From positions 1 to 56,317 of the forward strand of contig CAMBSN010000008.1 in assembly GCA_945870505.1 (NCBI GenBank): a DNA stretch of 56,317 nucleotides. The letters are read 5' to 3'. The notes beneath the pieces were generated by a model. It was not told where the DNA came from. It worked only from the letters and a program-made list of their open reading frames with translations, and did no database searches. Below, piece by piece: positions 1 to 7,804 of this stretch. The position numbers were made by a program, and so were the translations under genes. Each line of letters starts with the position of its first letter. Positions within the stretch are counted from its first letter, which is position 1. This stretch comes from Candidatus Kuenenia stuttgartensis (GTDB lineage: Bacteria > Planctomycetota > Planctomycetia > Pirellulales > UBA1268).

Positions 1-1341
1 CGGCACCTTGCCGGCGAGGTGGAGCGCGTAGAACACGATGTCGGCTGCGGCGCTCGCGGGAAGCATCACGCCCACATGCCGTTCGGGATAGGCAGCGAAC
101 CGGCGGGCCATCAGGGCCGCGGCCACGAGCAGCCGCCGCGCCGAGAGCACGCCCGACGTGGCATCGGCGACGGCGATGGCCTCGGGCTCGGCGAGCACGC
201 GGCGGACAAACGCCTCGGCGATGGTGTCGGCGAGCACGCGGCGATCACTGTGGCCAGCCGGCCGGCTCCAGGCGGGCGGGGCCGAAGCCGGCCGGTTCAG
301 GGCCGACGTCGCCGCCAGTTTGCCGTCGGCGAGTGCCCAGAGACCGCCCAGCGTGTCGACCACCACGTCGCTTCGGAAGCCAAACTGCTGCTCGATGGTG
401 AGCGCGAGTTCCATGCGGTCGAGGCTGTCGAGGCCGATGGCATCAAACCGCGTCTCGGCCTGGAGTTCGTCTGGTGCAAGATCCCGCCTGAGGTGCGAGG
501 CGAGCATCTCGTTGACCAGCCGGATCGTCTTTGGCCAGATCGTGGCCGGATCGACGGCGACGCCGGAGGATGCGGCTTCGAAGCGGCCGGAAGAGGGCCC
601 GAAGAGGGCGTGATAGCGGACAAACAGCGGCTTCTGGCCGCCATCGGCGTCGTACCACGACTCGAGAAACGCGTTGAACTCCTCCCGCGAGCCAAGCGGG
701 AGACGGTCGCGCGGAATGACCTCGGCATGCAGGTGCACTGGCCGCCGCGGTAGAAAGAAGACGAGACTGGCGAGGCCCCAGCCGACCGCGGCGACCGCCT
801 TGCGGCCAAGGTCTGGCAGCATTCCCCGTCGGGCGCAGCTGAACATGCTTCCCCACAAGCCGCGGGTGCGGATGAGGACGACGTTCACCTCCGGGCAGCG
901 GGTGAGCAGTTCGTGGACCACGCGGGCGGAGCCCACAATCTCGCGGTCGCCGCGCTGCAGGCGGCCCGAGGGATAGATGAGAAAGCTTTCTCCTGCCTGC
1001 AGTCGTGCGGCGACGGCGTCGATCAGATCCCTCGTCCGCGCGGCGGCGTCGCGGCTCTGGGCGGAGAGGTCGGGCACCTCGAAGGCGCGGACGAGCTTCA
1101 TCAAGGGCAGCAGCGGCAGGAGCCGGTAGGTACCGGAGTAAACGAGCGGCCGCAGCGGCGTTGACAGCGGCACATGCGCGAGCACGGTGGGCGGATCGAC
1201 GTAAGCGGGGTGGTTGGGGAGTACGAGCGTGGGGCCTCGGAGGTGGCGGATCTGTTCCATGCCGTCGGTGGTGACGCGATACCGAAGGTGCAGCAGGGAG
1301 CGCACCAGTCTCCAGAAGATGTGATCGACGCGTATTTCCAT
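1..1341 (-). CDS. PlsC acyltransferase - ACP - acyl-ACP ligase fusion (Aas-like), 3' end outside window
   Basis: The reading frame is open from an ATG at 1341 to the window edge, giving 447 codons without a stop. Residues 1-230 form a PlsC-type glycerophospholipid acyltransferase with the NHPAYVD (H-x4-D) motif near residue 40 and a YPSGR motif near 130. Around residue 305 there is an acyl-carrier-protein segment with the phosphopantetheine-serine motif GLDSLD. From about residue 375 the sequence starts to resemble the N-terminus of AMP-forming acyl ligases (VGVMLPASAAADI). The order PlsC-ACP-ligase resembles a lysophospholipid recycling Aas enzyme that carries its own ACP. A GGGGAGA Shine-Dalgarno-like sequence lies about 11 nt upstream of the ATG. 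It is divergent from the LacI gene at 1404. The ligase half is mostly outside the window, so the full reaction is inferred. Confidence 0.8.
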   Translation of the reverse strand, partial: MEIRVDHIFWRLVRSLLHLRYRVTTDGMEQIRHLRGPTLVLPNHPAYVDPPTVLAHVPLSTPLRPLVYSGTYRLLPLLPLMKLVRAFEVPDLSAQSRDAAARTRDLIDAVAARLQAGESFLIYPSGRLQRGDREIVGSARVVHELLTRCPEVNVVLIRTRGLWGSMFSCARRGMLPDLGRKAVAAVGWGLASLVFFLPRRPVHLHAEVIPRDRLPLGSREEFNAFLESWYDADGGQKPLFVRYHALFGPSSGRFEAASSGVAVDPATIWPKTIRLVNEMLASHLRRDLAPDELQAETRFDAIGLDSLDRMELALTIEQQFGFRSDVVVDTLGGLWALADGKLAATSALNRPASAPPAWSRPAGHSDRRVLADTIAEAFVRRVLAEPEAIAVADATSGVLSARRLLVAAALMARRFAAYPERHVGVMLPASAAADIVFYALHLAGKVP

Positions 1342-1403
1342 GCGAGCGGTCTCCCCGTGTAGAATAACGGTCCCTCCAGTTTCGCACGGTACCCATCCCT
1401 CCC

Positions 1404-2498
1404 ATGCCGAGCGTCCGCGCCATCGCCGCGTACTTGAAATTGTCACCCGCAACGGTGTCGCGGGTGCTCAACAACCATCCCGACGTCGACGCAAAGACCC
1501 GTCAGCGGGTGCTCTCCAGAATCAATGCCACGGGGTATGTGCCGAAGGTGGGCCGTCGCGTGACCAACGTGATCGCTCTGGCCTATCCCGACCAGCCGGT
1601 GCGGTCGGAATACGGCTCATTCGAGCCCTCGCTGCTGAGCGGCGTCATGCGGGGCCTTCAGGATCACCACTACAACCTCAAACTCCTGAGCATCCGCCGC
1701 GATAAGTTGCCCGACGAGAGCTATACCCAGTTCTTCCTCCGCAAAGGGATCCAGGGCGTGATCCTCCGGTGCGTGCATCGCACCAGCGACATGATCAAGC
1801 GGATCGCGATGGAGGGGTTTCCCAGCGTGGTGGTGGCAGCCCGGTTCGACGAGCCGGAGGTGAACTTCATCGATTCCGACTCGTATCCCAGCAGTCGCCG
1901 CGGCATGGAGCACCTGATCGGGTTGGGGCACCGCAGGATCGTGCTGGCGATCCACAACGTCTCCGACACCGACCATGCGGATCGCCGCCGTGCCTACGAG
2001 GATGCGATGGCGACGGCCGAGCTGCCCATCGATCCGACGTGGATCATGGAGTTGACGGCCAGCGTTTCGTCGGGCGAGCAGGTGCTTGATGCGATTCTCG
2101 CGATGCCCGATCGGCCGACCGCCGTCTTCGCCACCAATCCGATGACGGCGCTCGGAATCATGCGGCGGGCGCAGGAGCGGGGGATCGTCATTCCGACGGA
2201 CCTTTCCGTCGTCGGCGTGGATGACAGCGACGTGCGGATGCACGTCTGGCCCCGGCTTACGGCGGTCACGCAAGATGCCTCCACGATCGGGTATGAGGCG
2301 GCGACGTGGCTCACCACGGTCCTCTCGCAGGAGGAGGTCGGGAGGTCGTGCCGACGGACGATTCCGACCACGTTCGAGGTGAACGGCACAACCGCCGCAC
2401 CCCCCGGCCGCAAGGCATCGCTCGCCCCGGCTGGCGGCCGGACACCGGCGGCCAAGCGATCTCAGCGTTCGCCGGGTGTTTTGGCCCGGAAACGATGA
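1404..2498 (+). CDS. LacI-family transcriptional regulator
   Basis: This 364-residue protein starts with a LacI-type helix-turn-helix: residues 1-48 contain AAYLKLSPATVSRVLNNHP followed by the hinge region. A periplasmic-binding-protein-like effector domain follows (about 58-330), with family phrases such as FPSVVVAARFD, HRRIVLAIH and FATNPMTALGIMRRAQERG, and SVVGVDDSD. The last 30 residues are basic and low-complexity. Such proteins are sugar- or nucleoside-responsive DNA-binding repressors or activators; the ligand cannot be read from the sequence. It is divergent from the acyltransferase fusion with 62 bp between starts, so it might control that gene, but most LacI targets in planctomycetes are not adjacent. 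No clear operator was seen. Confidence 0.9.
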   Translation: MPSVRAIAAYLKLSPATVSRVLNNHPDVDAKTRQRVLSRINATGYVPKVGRRVTNVIALAYPDQPVRSEYGSFEPSLLSGVMRGLQDHHYNLKLLSIRRDKLPDESYTQFFLRKGIQGVILRCVHRTSDMIKRIAMEGFPSVVVAARFDEPEVNFIDSDSYPSSRRGMEHLIGLGHRRIVLAIHNVSDTDHADRRRAYEDAMATAELPIDPTWIMELTASVSSGEQVLDAILAMPDRPTAVFATNPMTALGIMRRAQERGIVIPTDLSVVGVDDSDVRMHVWPRLTAVTQDASTIGYEAATWLTTVLSQEEVGRSCRRTIPTTFEVNGTTAAPPGRKASLAPAGGRTPAAKRSQRSPGVLARKR

Positions 2499-2613
2499 CA
2501 GACACCTCCTGGAGCGAACCATGGGGTTCCGGGATGCGTATGGCCTTTGTCGAGGCCGCTTCTCCGGGCATACTCGGGTTGTGGACGGCACGAAACGCAT
2601 TTCGGGTGCAACC

Positions 2614-4629
2614 ATGAAGCGGAAGCCGTTTGGCCGGCTCGGCCGGATCGAAAAGCTCGAGAACCGTCGGCTCATGGCCGTGGACGTGCTCAGCGCCCTG
2701 CCCGACCTGGCGGTGGCCCCGGGGGCCGCGCCGGCGGTGATCTCCCTGGCCGGACGCTACGACGACGCCGACGTCACCGGCACGATCGTGCGGTTCGACG
2801 TCAACAGTCCGGCGCCGCTCGACAAGGTCTACGTCGAGCTCTTCGACAAGGAAGGCGCGGCTCGGCTGCGGACGACGCCTGCGACCGCCACCAATTTTCT
2901 CTCCTACGTGGATGGCGGCCACTACCAAAACACGTTCATCCATCGCTCCGTGCCGGGGTTCGTGGTGCAGGGGGGCGGGTTCACCGCCACCAACGCCAAT
3001 CCAGGAGTTTCGATCGGCAACGTCACGCAGTTCGCCGCTGTCGTCAACGAGCCGAAGCCGGGTGGAACCACCGCCCCCAACAACGTTCGCGGCACGATCG
3101 CGATGGCGAAGCTCGGCAGCGACGCCAACAGCGCTACCAACCAGTGGTTCTTTAACCTCGCCGACAACTCGGAGAACCTCGACAACCAGAACGGCGGCTT
3201 CACCGCCTTCGGCCGTGTGCTGGGCAACGGCATGACGGCGGTCGATGCGATGGCAGCGGTGCCCCGGTTCGGCTATTCCTCGCCCTTCGACACGGTTCCG
3301 ATCCGCAACGTGCCGGGGGCCAACCCGAGCACCGCTCCCTCCTTCACCAACCCGGCGGTCGATACCACCACGCTGACCGCCGACCAGTTCGTGAGGTTCC
3401 CACAGATCGTGCGCGTGGGCGAACTGGTCTACTCGGCCACATCCTCCTCGCCGGCCCTTGTCACTCCAGTGATCCAGGCCGACGGTAGCCTGAAGCTCAC
3501 GTACGCCCCGGGCGCCGTCGGCACGGGTGTGGTGACGGTGCGGGCGAGTTCCGTCTTCGATGCCACGAAGTTTGTCGAAGACACGTTCTCGGTGGCGGTC
3601 GCTCCGCCCCTCCCGCCGCCGGCCAACGCCATCATCGGAATGTCGGGCGATGAGCTTGTCATCAGCCGATTTCCGAGCGGCGGTTTCACCACGAGTCCGG
3701 TCGGCACCCTACCGGCTGGTAACACGTGGGTGGCGCGGGTCGCCGGCGACTTCAACAGCGACGGGCGAGGTGACTTTGCTGCGGCTTCGTCCACCGGCGA
3801 CTGGTGGGTGACGCTCACGCCGGCGTCGGGCACGGCCACGCCAACCGTGTGGGCGAATCTCCCGATCTCTCAGTTTCCCTCCGTTGGCGACTTCAACGGC
3901 GACGGCAAGGCCGACATCGCCGTTCGCAACGCAACGAACGGTTCCTGGCGGTTCCTCACCAGCACTGGATCGGCATTCTCGTCGGTGAGGGCTGGTAAGT
4001 GGGCCACGGGCATCGCTTGGGACAACGTCCGGGCGGGTGACTTCAACGGCGATGGCAAGACCGACCTCGTCGGCCAGAACACCGGCGACGGTACCTGGTC
4101 GGTGTCGCTGAGCAACGGAAGCGCCCTCGCGACCTCCGTGTGGGCGAATCTTCCGGTCTCGCAGTTCACCACCGTCGGTGACTTCAACGGCGACGGCAAG
4201 GCCGATCTCTTCGTTCGCAATCCGACCAACGGGTCGTTGCGGTTCCTCACCAGCACTGGAACGGCATTTTCGTCGGTGAGGGCTGGCACCTGGGCGACGG
4301 GCATTGCCTGGGATAATGTCCGGGCGGGCGACTTCAATGGCGACGGCAAGACCGACCTGGTCGGTCAAAACACCGGCGATGGCAGCTGGTCGGTCTCGCT
4401 GAGCAACGGCAGCGGCCTCACCACGTCTGTCTGGGCGTCGCTCACCAGCTCTCAGTTCGCCACCGTCGGCGACTTCAACAATGACGGCAAGGCCGACATC
4501 GCCGTCCGCAACGCGGCCAATGGTGCGTGGCGGCTCCTGGCCAGCACCGGGTCTGCCTTCACGTCCACGAGGGTGGGCACCTGGCCGACCACGAAGGTCT
4601 GGTCTGCCGCCCTCGGCGTGAGGGGCTGA
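2614..4629 (+). CDS. Exported cyclophilin-type peptidyl-prolyl isomerase with FG-GAP/VCBS repeats
   Basis: 671 residues from ATG 2614; an upstream in-frame ATG at 2476 would add a tail that precedes the export signature and is less likely. Residues 12-23 (IEKLENRRLMAV) match the planctomycete N-terminal signature of extracellular proteins. Residues about 58-225 are a cyclophilin domain with the active-site stretch FIHRSVPGFVVQGGGF (H110-R111, F116, Q119). After a linker, residues about 370-670 hold FG-GAP/VCBS calcium-binding blades (DFNGDGKAD and DFNGDGKTD motifs), the kind that build a beta-propeller. The protein is therefore likely exported or surface-located, joining a folding catalyst to an adhesion-type propeller. 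The C-terminal blades are near-identical copies (see the repeat entry). No neighbour suggests a dedicated partner. Confidence 0.85.
   Translation: MKRKPFGRLGRIEKLENRRLMAVDVLSALPDLAVAPGAAPAVISLAGRYDDADVTGTIVRFDVNSPAPLDKVYVELFDKEGAARLRTTPATATNFLSYVDGGHYQNTFIHRSVPGFVVQGGGFTATNANPGVSIGNVTQFAAVVNEPKPGGTTAPNNVRGTIAMAKLGSDANSATNQWFFNLADNSENLDNQNGGFTAFGRVLGNGMTAVDAMAAVPRFGYSSPFDTVPIRNVPGANPSTAPSFTNPAVDTTTLTADQFVRFPQIVRVGELVYSATSSSPALVTPVIQADGSLKLTYAPGAVGTGVVTVRASSVFDATKFVEDTFSVAVAPPLPPPANAIIGMSGDELVISRFPSGGFTTSPVGTLPAGNTWVARVAGDFNSDGRGDFAAASSTGDWWVTLTPASGTATPTVWANLPISQFPSVGDFNGDGKADIAVRNATNGSWRFLTSTGSAFSSVRAGKWATGIAWDNVRAGDFNGDGKTDLVGQNTGDGTWSVSLSNGSALATSVWANLPVSQFTTVGDFNGDGKADLFVRNPTNGSLRFLTSTGTAFSSVRAGTWATGIAWDNVRAGDFNGDGKTDLVGQNTGDGSWSVSLSNGSGLTTSVWASLTSSQFATVGDFNNDGKADIAVRNAANGAWRLLASTGSAFTSTRVGTWPTTKVWSAALGVRG
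3883..4629 (+). repeat. 291-bp tandem repeat encoding paired FG-GAP blades
   Basis: Units start at 3883, 4174 and 4465 with an exact 291-bp (97-residue) period; the last unit is cut by the stop codon. Each unit contains two calcium-binding loops, one ending KAD and one ending KTD. A diverged half unit (DFNSDGRGDF) precedes the array at about 3750. Within the array the phrases FLTSTG.AFSSVRAG and WATGIAWDNVRAGDFNGDG are preserved at protein and nearly at DNA level, which indicates recent duplication or gene conversion. Confidence 0.9.
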
Positions 4630-4739
4630 CGCTCCCACGACCGTGTGGGGGCTACGTTCCGTAAACCCTGTCGTCAGCCTGGCCTCCCCCGACTCGCCCA
4701 GTGACCGTGAGACGGTAGCTCATGTCGCATCGATCGGGT

Positions 4740-5198
4740 CTATTCTTCCGCGGCCTGCGAGAGTATGGCTTTGAGCAGGGGTGACTCTTCCGGCAGGAAA
4801 GGATTGACGATCGTCACGCCGCGCCATGTGAAACCATGCTGGAGATCTTCACTGAGCACGATGCGGCAGCGATTTTCTGCCGCGACCGACATCACGAGCG
4901 CGTCCCACATTCGAAACTCATGGGTCACGGAGAGATCGAACGCTGCCTGAAACGATGACCACGTCGAGTCCACGACGTCAAACGAGTCGGCCCAGCCGAG
5001 CACAGCGTCGCGGGCGGCCTCGCGAATCCGCCCCGCTTTTCGCGTCAGGACCAACATCAACTCGCCGAGCACCTGCGCCGGCAGCAAAACTGCTGTTTCA
5101 GGCAACTGGTCAACGAGGCCGACGGCAATACGACACCGTTCCGCATCCCCGACACCCTCGGCGTAGGCGAGCACGTTGGTGTCGATGGCGACCCGCAT
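4740..5198 (-). CDS. PIN-domain ribonuclease toxin (VapC-like)
   Basis: 152 residues with the PIN-domain acidic residues in order: D6 in AIDTNVLAYAE, E in VLGELMLVL (about 46), D in MWDALVMSVAAE (about 98) and D in LSEDLQHG (about 116). PIN toxins are metal-dependent RNases that usually cut tRNA or rRNA. The start ATG at 5198 lies 2 bp after the stop of the Phd/YefM-like antitoxin gene, the normal antitoxin-first order of such operons. Length and layout are typical, and nothing indicates inactivation. Confidence 0.88.
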   Translation of the reverse strand: MRVAIDTNVLAYAEGVGDAERCRIAVGLVDQLPETAVLLPAQVLGELMLVLTRKAGRIREAARDAVLGWADSFDVVDSTWSSFQAAFDLSVTHEFRMWDALVMSVAAENRCRIVLSEDLQHGFTWRGVTIVNPFLPEESPLLKAILSQAAEE

Positions 5199-5200
5199 GG

Positions 5201-5437
5201 TCAGTTGTCGTAGAGTTCGTCGCGGGTCCAGCAGCGGGCCCCAACGACCGGTTGCTGTCGCAGTCGCTCGAGCAGTAGACGTTTCGCCGACCGCCGCTCT
5301 CCTCCGCTGCCGCGAACCGGTGCAATGGTCGCCACAGGTCTGCCGCGAGAGACGACAGTGATATGCTCGCCTTGCGAAACTTCGCGGAGTACTCTGGAAA
5401 AATGCCGGTTCGCGTCGGCCGCCGAAATGGTTTTCAT
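5201..5437 (-). CDS. Phd/YefM-type antitoxin
   Basis: 78 residues starting MKTISAADANRHFSRVLREV. This N-terminus has the Phd/YefM fold pattern (short beta strand, helix containing ..N.S..L..V, then HITVVSRGRPVATIAPV), which dimerises and binds DNA. The C-terminus (about 48-78, ending in RDELYDN) would bind and neutralise the downstream PIN toxin. I chose ATG 5437 rather than the farther upstream start because the family begins exactly here. Autoregulation is likely: a perfect palindrome sits 19 nt upstream of the start. Confidence 0.88.
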   Translation of the reverse strand: MKTISAADANRHFSRVLREVSQGEHITVVSRGRPVATIAPVRGSGGERRSAKRLLLERLRQQPVVGARCWTRDELYDN

Positions 5438-5455
5438 GACCGCCTCCGCCTGATA

Positions 5456-5472
5456 GTAGTGATAAACACTAC
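5456..5472. promoter_or_regulatory. Palindromic operator candidate upstream of the toxin-antitoxin operon
   Basis: Perfect 6-bp inverted repeat GTAGTG-ataaa-CACTAC in an AT-rich stretch 19 nt upstream of the antitoxin ATG (5437). Phd/YefM antitoxins bind short palindromes overlapping their own promoter, so this is the natural autoregulatory site. The spacing and symmetry are seen directly; the function is inferred. Confidence 0.5.
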
Positions 5473-5768
5473 ACAATTCGTCGCGGTTCGTCAACGTGAC
5501 TTGACCCTTCCCAGTTTCGGCCGGCAACACGACGTCTTGTTGCCATCGGGGCGGTGCTGCTCGTCAGCCGTTCCGCCACAAACCCCACACCGTCGTCTTG
5601 GTCAGCAGCACCGCTTACGGCTCCGCGATGGGCGACCTGGCGAGGCCGAAAACGCTGGCGACAATCGTAACGATAGCCGATTGGAGTTCTCAGATTCGTT
5701 CTCCCGTATCCGTTCGCACGCAGCAGCGGATGGCGAGCCATTCGTGCCCCAGCGGTGAGGAGCTACCA
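5473..5768. other. Gene-free stretch between toxin-antitoxin operon and DUF4345 gene
   Basis: I see no convincing coding region here. Open frames on both strands are arginine/serine-rich and lack family motifs. The stretch should hold the antitoxin promoter on the left and the promoter and ribosome binding site (GAGGAG at 5757-5762) of the gene at 5769 on the right. Confidence 0.4.
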
Positions 5769-6149
5769 GTGAGAATCAAACAGGCCTACCTGATTCTGAC
5801 GTTCTTCGTCGTTGCGGGCGTGGCCGTGCTGTACGGGATCTCGCCGCAGTGGTTCGCGACCAGGTTTCTCGGTGTCGCTGAGCTTGACCGCAACCTGGCG
5901 CACATCCTTCGAGCGGTGATGGGGCTCTATCTCGGGATGGGGCTCTTTTGGCTGTTCGCCGCCGCGAGCACGAGGCACCGAAACACTGCCGTGCTCACCA
6001 CGCTGATCTTCGCGGCAGGACTGGCGAGCGGCAGGATCATCAGTCTGGTCACCGATGGGCTGCCCGCACCGATTTTGGTGGCCTACACGGTTGCGGAGTT
6101 GGTCATCGTGCCGATTGCCTATTGGGTGTACCGGCTGCCAGAAGCGTGA
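5769..6149 (+). CDS. DUF4345-like small integral membrane protein
   Basis: 126 residues from a GTG start chosen because a strong GAGGAG ribosome binding site ends 6 nt upstream; the longer frame from 5598 has an unlikely N-terminus. Four hydrophobic segments are visible: about 6-25 (YLILTFFVVAGVAVLYG), 45-68, 75-93 and 98-118. The pattern, with a conserved NLAHILRAVMGLYLGMGLFW after the first loop, matches the DUF4345 family, whose function is unknown. It converges with and slightly overlaps the VIT1-like fragment on the other strand. Confidence 0.75.
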   Translation: MRIKQAYLILTFFVVAGVAVLYGISPQWFATRFLGVAELDRNLAHILRAVMGLYLGMGLFWLFAAASTRHRNTAVLTTLIFAAGLASGRIISLVTDGLPAPILVAYTVAELVIVPIAYWVYRLPEA

Positions 6150-6420
6150 CCAGCACCGACGCGAAATGCTCGATGTCGGTCCTGCCAGCCATGTAGCCCC
6201 CGAGGCCCATGGCGATCGCCCCGGCGGCAACCTCGGCCAGGCCGGCGGTGAAAATGATGCCGCTCGACTCGACGGCCCCCGACAAGCCTGCAGCGAGGGC
6301 AAACGGCACCGTCAGGCCGTCCGACATGCCGATCACGATGTCGCGGACGGTTTCAGAGTCTGTGAAGTGCGTCTCGGGGGCCATCGCCCCATGGTGCTGC
6401 ACCTTTAATAAGGCCCCCAC
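6103..6420 (-). pseudogene. N-terminal fragment of a VIT1/CCC1-family metal transporter
   Basis: The 105-residue frame contains VRDIVIGMSDGLTVPFALAAGL and GLAEVAAGAIAMGLGGYMAG, the hallmark first two membrane segments of VIT1/CCC1 iron/manganese transporters. Family members are about 230 residues or more; here homology stops at GRTDIEHFASVLVTLLAAG and a stop follows 8 residues later, so the cytoplasmic domain and last three helices are missing. The 3' end overlaps the convergent DUF4345 gene by 47 bp. This is most simply a truncation by rearrangement, and the fragment is probably non-functional. Confidence 0.75.
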
Positions 6421-6657
6421 CTGTCTAAGAAAGGGTGGCTACCTGCCACATTCTGGCTTCCCTGACGCGATCGGAGGGTCTCTACCTCACTCTGGAGCCT
6501 CAGAAAAAGCATTGCTTTATCGGCGATTTCGATCTAAAGTGCGGGGGTCGGTGTTGGACGACGCTTGAGGGTCCGCGGTGGCCGAACGGCCGCATCTGCT
6601 GCTTCTTAATGCTCGCCTTTACCCTCTGGCGGGCTGCCACTCTCTGGCCCTTTCGAT

Positions 6658-6684
6658 ATGACCCCGAAAGCATATTTGGGTCAT
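6658..6684 (+). promoter_or_regulatory. Stem-loop in the leader of the RRM protein gene
   Basis: Perfect 7-bp inverted repeat ATGACCC / GGGTCAT (6658-6664 and 6678-6684) with a 13-nt AT-rich loop. It ends just before the ribosome binding site (GGAG at 6690-6693) of the gene at 6704. It could be a DNA-binding site or an RNA hairpin affecting translation, as is common in leaders of cold-induced RNA-binding proteins; the role is inferred. Confidence 0.45.
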
Positions 6685-6703
6685 TGGCAGGAGTGTTTTG
6701 TTC

Positions 6704-7000
6704 ATGGGTAAGAAACTGTATGTCGGTAACCTGGCCTATAGCGTCACGAGCGAGGTGCTCGAGCAGATGTTTCTCGAGTTCGGCACCGTCACGAGCGCGC
6801 AGGTAATTCAGGATCGTGAGACAGGCCGTAGCAAGGGCTTCGGATTCGTTGAAATGCAGGCCGACGACGCGGCGCAGCGGGCGATCAGCGCGATGCACGA
6901 GAAGGAGTTCGACGGTCGGCCCCTCACCGTCAACGAAGCCAAGCCCCGTGAGAGCGGTGGTGGTGGCCGTGGTGGTTTCGGCGGCGGACGCCGCTACTAA
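6704..7000 (+). CDS. RRM-domain RNA-binding protein with glycine-rich tail
   Basis: 98 residues. A single RNA-recognition motif occupies residues 3-80, with RNP2 (KLYVGNLAYS, residues 3-12) and RNP1 (KGFGFVEM, about 45-52). The tail GGGGRGGFGGGRRY is an RGG-type extension. This is the classic bacterial/cyanobacterial cold-inducible Rbp layout, binding single-stranded RNA as a chaperone. Start ATG 6704 is preceded by GGAG at 6690. The gene has its own hairpin leader and a strong terminator, so it is monocistronic. Confidence 0.95.
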   Translation: MGKKLYVGNLAYSVTSEVLEQMFLEFGTVTSAQVIQDRETGRSKGFGFVEMQADDAAQRAISAMHEKEFDGRPLTVNEAKPRESGGGGRGGFGGGRRY

Positions 7001-7029
7001 ACCAGATCGCTTGGAAACGGAACACGTCG

Positions 7030-7072
7030 GGGCCGGAGCGCGTCGTGAAGGCGACCTCCGGCCCTTTTTTTT
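7030..7072 (+). terminator. Rho-independent terminator of the RRM gene
   Basis: Perfect 9-bp GC stem GGGCCGGAG (7030-7038) / CTCCGGCCC (7056-7064) followed directly by eight T residues (7065-7072). It lies 30 bp after the stop codon of the RRM gene. Confidence 0.93.
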
Positions 7073-7156
7073 GCTTTTGGATCGCGGTCGATCCGGTCTT
7101 CAGCAGTCGTTCGTCGGCTCGTGCTATCAATACCGGCAGCCTCACGAGGAAGTGCC

Positions 7157-7378
7157 ATGCCGAAGAAAAAAGCCCGCCGTCGGAAGCACAAGTCAGCCCA
7201 CCAAGAAGTCGTCTATACCTGCGACTCGTGCGGCGAAGAAATCGTCGTGCCGGTGGATATCTCAGCCGGAACGCACCAAGACTACGTCGAAGACTGCCCG
7301 GTCTGCTGCCACCCAATGACGCTGCACGTGGATATAGACCCAGACGGCGAGGCTCATGTCGAAGGTGAGCACGAGTAG
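7157..7378 (+). CDS. CPXCG motif-containing small zinc-ribbon protein
   Basis: 73 residues. A lysine/arginine-rich N-terminus (MPKKKARRRKH) is followed by a zinc-ribbon-like pattern with CDSCG (about 25-29) and CPVCC (about 50-54), the CPXCG cysteine-rich protein family. Function is unknown; four cysteines suggest zinc binding. The ATG is preceded by GAGGA 7 nt upstream. It stands alone between the terminator and a small unknown gene. Confidence 0.88.
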   Translation: MPKKKARRRKHKSAHQEVVYTCDSCGEEIVVPVDISAGTHQDYVEDCPVCCHPMTLHVDIDPDGEAHVEGEHE

Positions 7379-7592
7379 CCAGGCGGCGGCGGAATGGCAT
7401 CAGACGAAGCGGGGACGGCAGGGCAGGGGGGTTGGTCGTCCCGGAGAAGTGAGTCTCGGGCTTCAAGGGCGGGCTGGAATGGTCCCGACGGTCGGAAAAG
7501 CCGTAATTTGGCTGTGATCACATACGCAGGGATTTTATTTCGCGTGTTGTGTCTACAATCCGGACAGTTTTCACCCTTCCCGGAGCAACCCC

Positions 7593-7802
7593 ATGCCCAA
7601 CGACCAGACCAATAACTGGCCAGACCTGTTGATCGGCCTCTACGACAATCTCACAGGTCGCCGTGCCGAAATCACGTATGAGTTCGACAACATGCACATC
7701 AAGATTCCCAGCGGCACGGGCCCGTCAGCCGAGCATGCCGAATGGGTTCTGCACGGGACGATGAAGATCCGCACGCGGGACACGGGTACGTCCCCAAACT
7801 GA
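7593..7802 (+). CDS. Small hypothetical protein, first of a coupled pair
   Basis: 69 residues with normal amino-acid composition (WPDLLIGLYDNLTGRRAEITYEFDN, then EHAEWVLHGTMKIRTRD), unlike antisense shadows. CGGAG lies about 9 nt upstream of the ATG. No signal peptide or membrane segment is visible; it reads as a small alpha/beta protein. The next frame begins immediately after its stop codon, which suggests translational coupling. I do not recognise the family. Confidence 0.65.
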   Translation: MPNDQTNNWPDLLIGLYDNLTGRRAEITYEFDNMHIKIPSGTGPSAEHAEWVLHGTMKIRTRDTGTSPN

Positions 7803-7804
7803 TC

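Noticed and set aside
443-1474. Long minus-strand frame of 343 codons
   Set aside because: Arg/Pro/Ala-rich without motifs; it is an out-of-frame shadow of the acyltransferase-ACP fusion on the same strand, whose correct frame is open from 1341 to the window edge.
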